In this document: positions 35,943-42,920 of the stretch, in pieces
How the letters are laid out: every line of letters begins with the position of its first letter
Numbering within the stretch: position 1 is the stretch's first letter
Source: Dokdonella_A soli
GTDB taxonomy: Bacteria > Pseudomonadota > Gammaproteobacteria > Xanthomonadales > Rhodanobacteraceae
Length of the DNA stretch: 64,000 nt
Assembly (NCBI RefSeq): GCF_039523175.1
Contig: NZ_BAAAEU010000025.1
Location: 186,001 to 250,000, forward strand
Direction of reading: 5' to 3'
Program-made: the position numbers and the translations under genes
The notes under the pieces: generated by a model
Seen by the model: only the letters and a program-made list of their open reading frames with translations
Told to the model about the DNA's origin: nothing
Databases searched by the model: none

Positions 35943-37514
35943 ATGCGCCGATGGGACCTGACCGTTGCACTCGATCCTGCGCGCGAGCAGCCGCTGTTCC
36001 TGCAGCTCGCGAGCGCGATCGCCGAGGACATCCGGCGCGGGCGGCTGAAATCCGGCGATCCGCTTCCGGGCTCGCGCGAATTGGCCGAGTGCCTGGGCTT
36101 GAACCGCAACACCGTGATTGCCGGTTACGGCGAACTTGTCGCCGAGGGCCTGGTGCACACGCGCGTCGGCGGCGGCACCTTCGTCGCGCAGTCAATGGCC
36201 ATGCCGGACAGGCCGCCGTCCCTGCCGATCGAGGCACCGACCTACGCACTCTCACCGCCGCTGCGTTCCCCGCAACCCAATGGCGCGCTTCCGCCAGGCG
36301 CGCTGATGATGTCCGCCGGTTTGCCGGATGTGCGCCTCTTTCCAGCGCGCGCGCTGGCACGCGCATTCCGGCGTGCCATCGAACACCGCGGACGCGCGTT
36401 GCTGACCTACGCGGATCCCGGGGGCCACAGGCGGCTGCGTGCCGAACTCGCGACCATGCTTTCACGCACACGCGGCCTTCTGGCGACGCCGGAAAACACC
36501 ATGGTCACGCGCAGCATCGAACAGGGCATCGACCTCGTCGCGCGCACGCTGCTCGCGCCGGGCGATGTCGTCGCCGTCGAAGCATTCGGTTATCCGTCAG
36601 CGTGGAGCGTGCTGAAATTGGCGGGCGCACATCTCGTTCCACTGCCGCTCGACGGCGACGGCCTCGACCTCGACGCGCTGGAGACGTTGCTCACACGCGA
36701 GCGCGTGCGCGCGGTATTCCTGACCCCTCATCACCAGTTTCCGACCACCACCGTGATGTCGCAGGCAAGGCGCGCGCGACTGGCCGAGCTCGCGCTTTCG
36801 CACGGCTTCGCGATCATCGAAGACGACTACGATCACGAGTTCCACTACGCCGGCCAGCCGATACTGCCGATCGCCGCCGGTGCGGGTCGTGCCAACGTTG
36901 TCTATGTGGGCTCGCTCGCGAACCTGCTGGCGCCGGGGACGAGCACGGGCTTCGTGGTAGCGCCGCCACTGGTGTTCAAGCGCTTGCTGAACCTGCGCGC
37001 CGCCAGCGATGCGCGCGGCGATGCGGCCATGGAATGTGCGATTGCCGAGCTGTTCGAGGACGGTGAGCTCCTGCGCCATGCGCGGCGAATGCGGCGCATC
37101 TACGCTACCCGGCGCGACACTTTGGCAGCCGCACTATCGCGCCATCTGGGTGGCGCCATCAGCTTTCGCGTTCCCGATGGCGGCATGGCAATCTGGGTAC
37201 GCATCAACGACGCCATCGATGTCGCCGCCTGGGCGCGCGCTGGCGAGAGTGAGGGCGTGATATTTCACGGTGGACGCAGATACGATCTGCTCGAGCGCGA
37301 CCAGCCGTTCATGCGACTCGGCTTCAGCTATCACGACGAAGCGGAACTGGAAGAAGCGGTGCGGCGCATGGCGCACGCACTGACCCGGATAAGTTCACCC
37401 CGCACAAGGGGTCTTGCGACAGCTGGCATGGATACCCCGTGCGCGCTCCCAGGCCGGGACCGGTCGCGTCCCGGAGATACTCGGACGCAGGCAATCCGCG
37501 AGAAACGCGCGTAG
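35943..37514 (+). CDS. MocR/PdxR-type transcriptional regulator with aminotransferase domain
   Basis: This 523-residue protein has a GntR-type winged helix (residues about 15-80: QPLFLQLASAIAEDIRRGRLKSGDPLPGSRELAECLGLNRNTV) fused to a fold-type I PLP domain (LTYADPGGHRRLRAELA, IIEDDYDHEFHY with the PLP-binding Asp, and VYVGSLANLLAPGTSTGFV). In the position of the PLP lysine I read SLANLLAPG where most MocR proteins have S-x-SK, so the Schiff-base lysine may be missing. No pdxST or other target gene adjoins it; the divergent secreted-protein gene is a candidate target. The last 30 residues are low-complexity. Confidence 0.85.
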   Translation: MRRWDLTVALDPAREQPLFLQLASAIAEDIRRGRLKSGDPLPGSRELAECLGLNRNTVIAGYGELVAEGLVHTRVGGGTFVAQSMAMPDRPPSLPIEAPTYALSPPLRSPQPNGALPPGALMMSAGLPDVRLFPARALARAFRRAIEHRGRALLTYADPGGHRRLRAELATMLSRTRGLLATPENTMVTRSIEQGIDLVARTLLAPGDVVAVEAFGYPSAWSVLKLAGAHLVPLPLDGDGLDLDALETLLTRERVRAVFLTPHHQFPTTTVMSQARRARLAELALSHGFAIIEDDYDHEFHYAGQPILPIAAGAGRANVVYVGSLANLLAPGTSTGFVVAPPLVFKRLLNLRAASDARGDAAMECAIAELFEDGELLRHARRMRRIYATRRDTLAAALSRHLGGAISFRVPDGGMAIWVRINDAIDVAAWARAGESEGVIFHGGRRYDLLERDQPFMRLGFSYHDEAELEEAVRRMAHALTRISSPRTRGLATAGMDTPCALPGRDRSRPGDTRTQAIREKRA

Positions 37515-37596
37515 CGCGGTCGCTGTCGACGCACTTCGCGGATCCGGTCCCGCCTGGCGGCGGGACACGTTCCAATGACGTCGGATTCGAGCTGTC

Positions 37597-38157
37597 TCAG
37601 GCCGCCGCAGCGAGCGCGTGCGCGGCCGCCTCGGCCTGTTCGACAGTCACGGCAACCGCGTGCAGCACGGCCGCGATACGCACCGCGCTCTGCATCGCCT
37701 GCGCCGGCACGTTGTGCTTCTGCAACGTCTTCTCGTGCGACTCCATGCACATGCCGCAACCGTTGATCGCGGACACCGCCAGCGAGGCGAGTTCGAAGTC
37801 GATCTTGTCGCAGCCGGGATTGGCCATCACGTTCATGCGCAGGCCGGCGCGCAGCGTCGCGTACTCCTCGTTGCCGACGAGGTGCGTGAAGCGGTAGTAG
37901 ATGTTGTTCATGACCATGATCGCAGCGGCCGAGCGCGCGCCGTTCGCTTCGGCTTCGCTCAGCGTGCCGGCGAACTGCGCGGCGATCGCGCGGGTCAGCG
38001 GTTCATGGCGCGACGCGATCGCGCTTGCCAGCGCGATGATCGCGATCTGTTTCGGATTGAGGCCCGCTGCACCCGACTCGCTGAGAACGGAATCGAGATT
38101 GAGGCGCAGGTCCTTCGCGTAGTCGGGCAGGCGGCCCTTGATGGCATCGAGATTCAT
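37597..38157 (-). CDS. ahpD: Alkylhydroperoxidase AhpD
   Basis: This 186-residue all-helical peroxidase of the carboxymuconolactone-decarboxylase superfamily starts at the ATG at 38157. The redox motif CGMC (Cys 134 and 137), the relay residues Glu/His in MESHEKTLQKH, and SRHEPLTRAIAAQF match AhpD. It reduces or is reduced together with AhpC. It follows ahpC on the same strand; the 298-bp gap holds hairpins and a detached ahpC 3' end, so co-transcription may be attenuated. Confidence 0.92.
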   Translation of the reverse strand: MNLDAIKGRLPDYAKDLRLNLDSVLSESGAAGLNPKQIAIIALASAIASRHEPLTRAIAAQFAGTLSEAEANGARSAAAIMVMNNIYYRFTHLVGNEEYATLRAGLRMNVMANPGCDKIDFELASLAVSAINGCGMCMESHEKTLQKHNVPAQAMQSAVRIAAVLHAVAVTVEQAEAAAHALAAAA

Positions 38158-38212
38158 GGAAGTCTCCGGAGAGCGCCCGGCCACTCGGACCGGGGCGCAT
38201 TTCGAATAGGTG

Positions 38213-38239
38213 GGCGACGACTGCGGGAGTCGTCGCCCA
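38213..38239. other. Strong hairpin between ahpC and ahpD
   Basis: GGGCGACGAC pairs with GTCGTCGCCC around a seven-base loop. A smaller GGGCGGG/CCCGCCC hairpin lies at 38285-38304. Neither has a T-run on the minus strand. They could reduce read-through or stabilise the ahpC message. Confidence 0.5.
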
Positions 38240-38325
38240 GGCCGACATCGCGAGGGAGGGAGAGGAGCGATGCCGACCGAAAGGTGGGCGGGGTCAGCCC
38301 GCCCGGGCGTACAACATGTAGACGA

Positions 38326-38364
38326 TCAAGCGGCCTTCAACGTCGCTTCGCCCTGCTTCCAATT
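38326..38364 (-). pseudogene. Detached copy of the last 13 codons of ahpC
   Basis: On the minus strand it reads NWKQGEATLKAA and a stop, the same as the AhpC C-terminus. It differs from the real gene at six positions that are all silent (for example TGA instead of TAA as stop). Upstream of it the similarity ends abruptly, and the 91 bases before the intact gene contain the palindrome GCGGGATGCC/GGGCATCCCGC at 38388-38411. It has no start and is not expected to be expressed. Confidence 0.8.
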
Positions 38365-38455
38365 CGAACCCGCCACGCTGCGGGATGCCATCGGGCATCC
38401 CGCGACGGGTTCGGAGGAGCCAGGGAAGGCGACTGGAAAGCGCACCGTGGGACGG

Positions 38456-38998
38456 TTACGCCGCTTTCAGCGTCGCTTCGCCCTGCTTCCAGTTGCACGG
38501 GCAAAGCTCATCCGTCTGCAGCGCATCGAGCACGCGCAGCACCTCCTGCGGATTGCGGCCGACGCTGCCGTCGGTCACGTAGGCGAAGCGGATGATGCCT
38601 TCCGGGTCGACCAGGAAGGTCGCGCGCTTGGCCACGCCCTCTTCCTCGTCGAGGATGCCGAGCGCGCTCGACAGGCGCTTGGCGGTGTCGGCCAGCATCG
38701 GGAACGGCAGGTCGTGCAGGTCCTTGTGGTCCTTGCGCCAGGCCAGATGCACGAATTCGCTGTCGGTGCTGGCGGCGAGCACCTGGGTATCGCGATCCGC
38801 GAACTGCTGGTTCAGGTCGCCGAAGCCCTTGATCTCGGTCGGGCAGACGAAGGTGAAGTCCTTCGGATAGAAGAACACCAGCAGCCACTTGCCCTTGTAC
38901 GTCGTGTTGGTGATCGGGAAGAACGCCTTCTCGACGCTCTCGGTGGAAACGGTGGCCTTGAGGTTGAAGTCCGGGAACTTGTCGCCGACAGTCAGCAT
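38456..38998 (-). CDS. ahpC: Alkyl hydroperoxide reductase, peroxiredoxin AhpC
   Basis: This 180-residue 2-Cys peroxiredoxin has the peroxidatic Cys 52 in FTFVCPTE and, at the C-terminus, the pair CPC (166-168) in ELCPCNW in place of the usual single resolving cysteine. It reduces peroxides and organic hydroperoxides in the cytoplasm; no ahpF is present, and AhpD downstream is the likely partner. The promoter at 39074-39102 is abutted by an OxyR-type operator, and oxyR is divergent. Confidence 0.95.
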   Translation of the reverse strand: MLTVGDKFPDFNLKATVSTESVEKAFFPITNTTYKGKWLLVFFYPKDFTFVCPTEIKGFGDLNQQFADRDTQVLAASTDSEFVHLAWRKDHKDLHDLPFPMLADTAKRLSSALGILDEEEGVAKRATFLVDPEGIIRFAYVTDGSVGRNPQEVLRVLDALQTDELCPCNWKQGEATLKAA

Positions 38999-39073
38999 GA
39001 AGAACTCCTTGGGAGTGGGTGGTGAGAGGGCTGGGTTGCGATGGGGTGGCGCTGGACCGCGCCGACGGTGAAC

Positions 39074-39102
39074 AAGATAAAGGCTGGAGAGCGATCATTC
39101 AA
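39074..39102 (-). promoter_or_regulatory. ahpC promoter
   Basis: On the minus strand TTGAAT (39102-39097) and TATCTT (39079-39074) are separated by 17 bases, a good sigma-70 pair. The -35 box directly touches the OxyR-type operator at 39103, the arrangement expected for activation by OxyR. The -10 lies 75 bp upstream of the ahpC start. Confidence 0.72.
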
Positions 39103-39139
39103 ATCGATTGTTGATATTGTTTCGATAGGATGCTTCAAT
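39103..39139. promoter_or_regulatory. OxyR operator in the ahpC/oxyR divergent region
   Basis: Four tetranucleotides occur at exact 7-base spacing: ATCG-N7-ATAT-N7-ATAG-N7-CAAT. They match the OxyR consensus ATAG-N7-CTAT-N7-ATAG-N7-CTAT at 13 of 16 defined positions. The site ends 10 bp before the oxyR start, fitting oxyR autorepression, and its other edge meets the ahpC -35 box. Confidence 0.75.
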
Positions 39140-39149
39140 CGCATTCGCC

Positions 39150-40106
39150 ATGAACCTGCGTGACCTCCGTTATCTGGTCGCCCTCGCCGAGCACAGGCAT
39201 TTCGGCCGTGCTGCGTCGGCGAGCTTCGTCAGCCAGCCGACCCTGTCGACGCAGATCCGAAAGCTCGAGGAAGAGCTCGGCGTCGCTCTCGTCGAACGTG
39301 CGCCGCGCAAGGTGCTGCTGACCGAGGTCGGCCGCGAGATCGCGCAGCGCGCACGCGAGGTGCTCAATGAAGTCGAGCAGATCCGCGCGGCGGCGCGGCG
39401 CACGCGCGATCCGGAATCGGGCACGGTGCGCCTCGGCATCTTCCCTACGCTCGGGCCTTATCTGCTGCCGCACGTGGTGCCGACGATCCGCACGCGCTTC
39501 CCGCGTCTCGAGCTGCTGTTGACCGAGGAGAAGACCGAGATCGTGCTGAAGCAGTTGCGCGAGGGGCGCCTCGACGCCGGCATCCTCGCGCTGCCGATCC
39601 ACGACGACCAGCTGCACCAGGAATTCCTGTTCGAGGAAGACTTCGTGCTCGCCGTGCCCGAAGGCCACGAGCTCGCGACGCACTCGACCCTGAAGCTCGG
39701 CGATCTCGCCGACCAGAACCTGCTGCTGCTCGAGGACGGCCACTGCCTGCGCGACCAGGCGCTCGAGGTCTGCCAACTCGCCGGCGCCGTCGAGCGCAGC
39801 GGCTTCCGCGCCACCAGCCTGGAGACCTTGCGACAGATGGTCGCGGCCGGCGTCGGCATCACCTTGCTACCGACGCTGGCGGTGAAGCCGCCGGTCGCGC
39901 CATCGGCCGATATCCATCTGGTCGAGTTCCGCGGCCGGCCACCGAGCCGGCGCATCGCGATGGTCTGGCGCAGGAGTTCCGCGATCGCGCCGTTCCTCAA
40001 ACGCCTGGCCGAGGTGTTCCAGTCCCTGCCGCGCGAACTGCTCGCGCGCTCGGCATCGCAACCCGCGCGCAAGCGCCCGCACGCAGCGGCGGTCGCGCGC
40101 ACCTGA
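39150..40106 (+). CDS. oxyR: Hydrogen-peroxide-sensing LysR-family regulator OxyR
   Basis: This 318-residue protein has an N-terminal LysR helix-turn-helix (MNLRDLRYLVALAEHRHFGRAA) and a periplasmic-binding-like sensor domain. The redox cysteines fall exactly at 199 and 208 (GHCLRDQALEVC), the E. coli numbering. Oxidation to the disulphide activates transcription of peroxide-defence genes. It is divergent from ahpC with a shared operator, and a second operator lies downstream before the rubrerythrin gene. Confidence 0.95.
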   Translation: MNLRDLRYLVALAEHRHFGRAASASFVSQPTLSTQIRKLEEELGVALVERAPRKVLLTEVGREIAQRAREVLNEVEQIRAAARRTRDPESGTVRLGIFPTLGPYLLPHVVPTIRTRFPRLELLLTEEKTEIVLKQLREGRLDAGILALPIHDDQLHQEFLFEEDFVLAVPEGHELATHSTLKLGDLADQNLLLLEDGHCLRDQALEVCQLAGAVERSGFRATSLETLRQMVAAGVGITLLPTLAVKPPVAPSADIHLVEFRGRPPSRRIAMVWRRSSAIAPFLKRLAEVFQSLPRELLARSASQPARKRPHAAAVART

Positions 40107-40259
40107 GTGCATCGGCAATGCCGGGTTTTGAGAAAGCCGGCGCGATGGGCCATCGGTTTGCGATCCTGCATGGACGAATCCACCTGCACCTGCATGCTGC
40201 GCATCGTCGAAATCAGCTACCAGCCAGAGTCCAGAGGTCATCTGCATCGCCGAGCAGCG

Positions 40260-40296
40260 ATAGGATCGTTCTATCGCTTCGATCACAACTATCGAT
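40260..40296. promoter_or_regulatory. OxyR operator upstream of the rubrerythrin triad
   Basis: ATAG-N7-CTAT-N7-ATCA-N7-CGAT at exact 7-base spacing matches the OxyR consensus at 13 of 16 positions, with the first two elements perfect. It lies 154 bp downstream of the oxyR stop and 90 bp before the rubrerythrin start, and directly precedes a -35 position, as at ahpC. Confidence 0.72.
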
Positions 40297-40325
40297 TTCC
40301 TTATGCAACAGGGCGGTGCTAGGGT
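40297..40325 (+). promoter_or_regulatory. Probable OxyR-dependent promoter of the rubrerythrin triad
   Basis: TTCCTT at 40297 and TAGGGT at 40320 are 17 bases apart. The -35 is a poor match, as is usual for activator-dependent promoters, and it abuts the OxyR-type operator with the same geometry as at ahpC. Confidence 0.5.
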
Positions 40326-40385
40326 CGGGAGCGGAGCGCCATCGGACCGGCGCCGGGAATCCAAGTCAATCGACGAGGTGACACC

Positions 40386-40808
40386 ATGAGCAACCTGAAA
40401 GGCAGCCGCACCGAGAAGAACCTGAAGGACGCGTTCGCCGGCGAATCGATGGCGAACCGCCGCTATCTGTATTTCGCGCAGAAGGCCGACGTAGAGGGCT
40501 ACAACGACGTGTCCGCCGTATTCCGCTCCACCGCCGAGGGCGAGACCGGCCATGCGCACGGCCATCTCGAATACCTCGAGAATGTGGGCGATCCGGCGAC
40601 CGGCCTGCCGTTCGGCGGTACCGTCGCGAACCTGAAGAGCGCGATCGCCGGCGAGACCCACGAGTACACCGACATGTACCCGGGCATGGCGAAGGCCGCA
40701 CGCGAGGAAGGTTTCGGCGAGATCGCCGACTGGTTCGAGACGCTGGCCAAGGCAGAACGCTCGCACGCGAACCGTTTCACCAAGGCGCTCGGCGAAGTCG
40801 GCGGCTGA
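40386..40808 (+). CDS. Rubrerythrin-like diiron protein (no rubredoxin domain)
   Basis: This 140-residue ferritin-like four-helix protein has the diiron ligands visible in FAGESMANRRYLYFA, EGETGHAHGHLEYL, AGETHEYTDMYP and AKAERSHANRF. Classical rubrerythrin has a C-terminal rubredoxin domain of about 40 residues; it is absent, so electrons must come from another partner, plausibly the Fe-S oxidoreductase encoded next. It is thought to scavenge peroxide. GACGAGGTG precedes the start. It is the first gene of a conserved triad. Confidence 0.9.
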   Translation: MSNLKGSRTEKNLKDAFAGESMANRRYLYFAQKADVEGYNDVSAVFRSTAEGETGHAHGHLEYLENVGDPATGLPFGGTVANLKSAIAGETHEYTDMYPGMAKAAREEGFGEIADWFETLAKAERSHANRFTKALGEVGG

Positions 40809-40846
40809 GCCGCGCGCGCCAACTGCAGGAACGAAAACCGCTCTTC

Positions 40847-40900
40847 GTAGGAGCGGCTTCAGCCGCGATGCAACTGCACGTGGTCGCGGCTGAAGCTCCT
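40847..40900. repeat. REP-type hairpin between rubrerythrin and oxidoreductase genes
   Basis: GTAGGAGCGGCTTCAGCCGCGA is followed, after a short loop, by its near-complement ending TCGCGGCTGAAGCTCCT. I recall this repeat as common in Lysobacterales and Pseudomonas genomes. It splits the first from the second gene of the triad and may set their relative expression. Confidence 0.7.
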
Positions 40901-40943
40901 TCTGCGCGGTTTGCTGCATGCCCGTTTCCCCCGGGAGTCGATC

Positions 40944-42293
40944 ATGGCCGAGCCCATCAGCAGCACCCGTGAAGGCAGTCTCGACGCGCCGACCCGGCAT
41001 CCGCTGGACTGGAAGAACCCCGAGTTCTACGACCAGGGCGCGCTCGACGCGGAACTCGAACGCGTATTCCAGATCTGCCACGGCTGCAGGCGCTGCGTCA
41101 GCCTGTGCAACGCATTTCCTACCCTGTTCGACCTGGTCGATGAATCCTCGACGATGGAAGTCGACGGCGTCGCCAAGTCCGACTACGCGAAGGTCGTCGA
41201 TCAGTGCTACCTGTGCGACCTCTGCTACCAGACCAAGTGCCCATACGTGCCGCCGCATCCGTGGAACGTCGACTTCCCGCACGTGATGCTGCGCGCGAAA
41301 GCGGCGCGGCATAAACGCGGCGAGACGAAACTCGCGGCGAAGATCCTGTCGAGCACGACCGCAGTCGGCAAGCTCGCCTCGATCCCGGTCGTCGTCGACG
41401 TCGTCAATGCGACGAACCGCGCGAAGCTGACGCGCAAGCTGCTCGACAAGGCGCTCGGCGTGCATCCGGATGCCCGGCTGCCCACCTATCACGCCGACAC
41501 CGCGCGGCGTCGGCTCAGACATTTCGATGCCGGACATGCCGTCGACGTGAAACCGGCCGGCCGCACGCGCGGCAAGGTCGCGCTGTTCGCGACCTGCTAC
41601 TGCAATGTGTCGCAGCCGCAAGCCGTCGAAGATCTCGCCGCGGTGCTTCGCCACAACGGCATCGCCGTGGAGCTCGTGCAACGCGAAGTCTGCTGTGGCA
41701 TGCCCAAGCTCGAACTCGGTGACCTCGACAGCGTCGCCCGCTACAAGGAGAAGAACGTCCCGGTGCTCGCCGCCGCAGTGCGCGACGGCTGGGACATCAC
41801 GGCCGCGATTCCTTCCTGCGTGCTGATGTTCAAACAGGAGCTGCCGCTGATGTTCCCCGAGGATGCCGACGTGCAACTCGTCAAGCGCCACATCTTCGAT
41901 CCGTTCGAATATCTCTGGCAGCGCCACCAGGCCGGCCTGCTGAACACGGAATTTCCGAACGCGCTCGGCAAGGTCGCCTGGCACGCGCCCTGCCACCAGC
42001 GCGTGCAGAACATCGGCCCGAAGACGCGCGACGTGCTCGCGCTCGTTCCCGGCACCGAGATCACGGCGATCGAGCGCTGCTCCGGCCACGACGGCACCTA
42101 CGGCGTGAAGCGCTCGACCTATGCAATCTCGCGCAAGATCGCGAAACCGGTCGAGGATCGCATCCGGCAGGCGGCGCCGGACCACTTCGCCAGCGACTGT
42201 CCGATGGCCGGCTCGCATCTTGCGCACGGGCTCGGCGACCGGCCCGCCGCGGAAAGCCCGATCAGCCTGCTGCGCCACGCCTACGGAATCTGA
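40944..42293 (+). CDS. Fe-S oxidoreductase with two 4Fe-4S and two CCG domains (GlpC/HdrD-like)
   Basis: This 449-residue protein starts at 40944, with GGGAG upstream. Two ferredoxin-type clusters are ligated by CHGCRRCVSLC and CYLCDLCYQTKCP. The C-terminal half has cysteine-rich CCG-type motifs (REVCCGMPKLELGD and IERCSGHDGTYG), which bind a non-cubane or additional cluster in GlpC/HdrB relatives. It would move electrons, presumably to the rubrerythrin encoded upstream; that is inference from the conserved gene order. It is followed 5 bp later by the DUF3501 gene. Confidence 0.88.
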   Translation: MAEPISSTREGSLDAPTRHPLDWKNPEFYDQGALDAELERVFQICHGCRRCVSLCNAFPTLFDLVDESSTMEVDGVAKSDYAKVVDQCYLCDLCYQTKCPYVPPHPWNVDFPHVMLRAKAARHKRGETKLAAKILSSTTAVGKLASIPVVVDVVNATNRAKLTRKLLDKALGVHPDARLPTYHADTARRRLRHFDAGHAVDVKPAGRTRGKVALFATCYCNVSQPQAVEDLAAVLRHNGIAVELVQREVCCGMPKLELGDLDSVARYKEKNVPVLAAAVRDGWDITAAIPSCVLMFKQELPLMFPEDADVQLVKRHIFDPFEYLWQRHQAGLLNTEFPNALGKVAWHAPCHQRVQNIGPKTRDVLALVPGTEITAIERCSGHDGTYGVKRSTYAISRKIAKPVEDRIRQAAPDHFASDCPMAGSHLAHGLGDRPAAESPISLLRHAYGI

Positions 42294-42298
42294 CCCCG

Positions 42299-42880
42299 AT
42301 GCAGATGCTCACGCACGCCGACTTGTGGAAGCTGGAGGACTACGCGCGCGAACGCAACGCGTTCCGCGCGCAAGTGCTGGCGCACAAGAAGCTGCGCACT
42401 GTGCATATCGGCGAACACCTCACGCTGATCTTCGAGGACCGCCTGACCGTGCAATACCAGGTGCAGGAGATGCTGCGCATCGAGCGCATCTTCGAGCCTG
42501 CCTCGATCGCAGAGGAACTCGACGCCTACAACCCGCTGATCCCGGACGGCACGAACCTCAAGGCGACGATGCTGATCGAGTACGACGACGTCGAGCAGCG
42601 CAAGCGTGAGCTGGAACGTCTGCGCGGCATCGAGGATCGGGTCGCGCTGCGGGTCGGCGACGCGCCACCGGTGCTCGCGATCGCCGACGAGGACCTCGAG
42701 CGCAGCAATGAAACCAAGACCTCGGCCGTGCATTTCCTGCGTTTCGAGTTGACGCCGGCGATGATCGCCGCGTTGCGCGCCGGCGCCGCATTGAGTCTCA
42801 CGGTCGAGCATCCGCACTATCGCGCCGCGACCACGGTTGCGCCCGTTGTGAGCAGCGCGCTGCTCGCCGATCTGGCCTGA
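42299..42880 (+). CDS. DUF3501 family protein
   Basis: This 193-residue cytoplasmic protein has the family signatures DLWKLEDYARERNAFR, HKKLRTVHIGEHLTLIFEDRLTVQYQVQEMLRIERIF and NLKATMLIEYDDVEQRKREL. Genes of this family follow rubrerythrin and Fe-S oxidoreductase genes in many proteobacteria, so it is probably an accessory or assembly factor of that system; no biochemical function is established to my knowledge. The start lies 5 bp after the oxidoreductase stop; a second ATG at 42305 is possible. Confidence 0.85.
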   Translation: MQMLTHADLWKLEDYARERNAFRAQVLAHKKLRTVHIGEHLTLIFEDRLTVQYQVQEMLRIERIFEPASIAEELDAYNPLIPDGTNLKATMLIEYDDVEQRKRELERLRGIEDRVALRVGDAPPVLAIADEDLERSNETKTSAVHFLRFELTPAMIAALRAGAALSLTVEHPHYRAATTVAPVVSSALLADLA

Positions 42881-42920
42881 GCCGCTCCCGCGCGACGCCG
42901 GAACGGTCCGGCCGTACTGC

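Noticed and set aside
37597..38157. Annotating the aminotransferase at 1-579 as hemL and the CxxC protein as a decarboxylase
   Set aside because: The first lacks close HemL identity and context. The second sits beside ahpC with AhpD active-site residues, so the AhpD call is better.
39867..42278. Minus-strand frame of 803 codons over oxyR, rubrerythrin and oxidoreductase genes
   Set aside because: It covers three well-identified genes and two operators on the other strand and has no recognisable domain.
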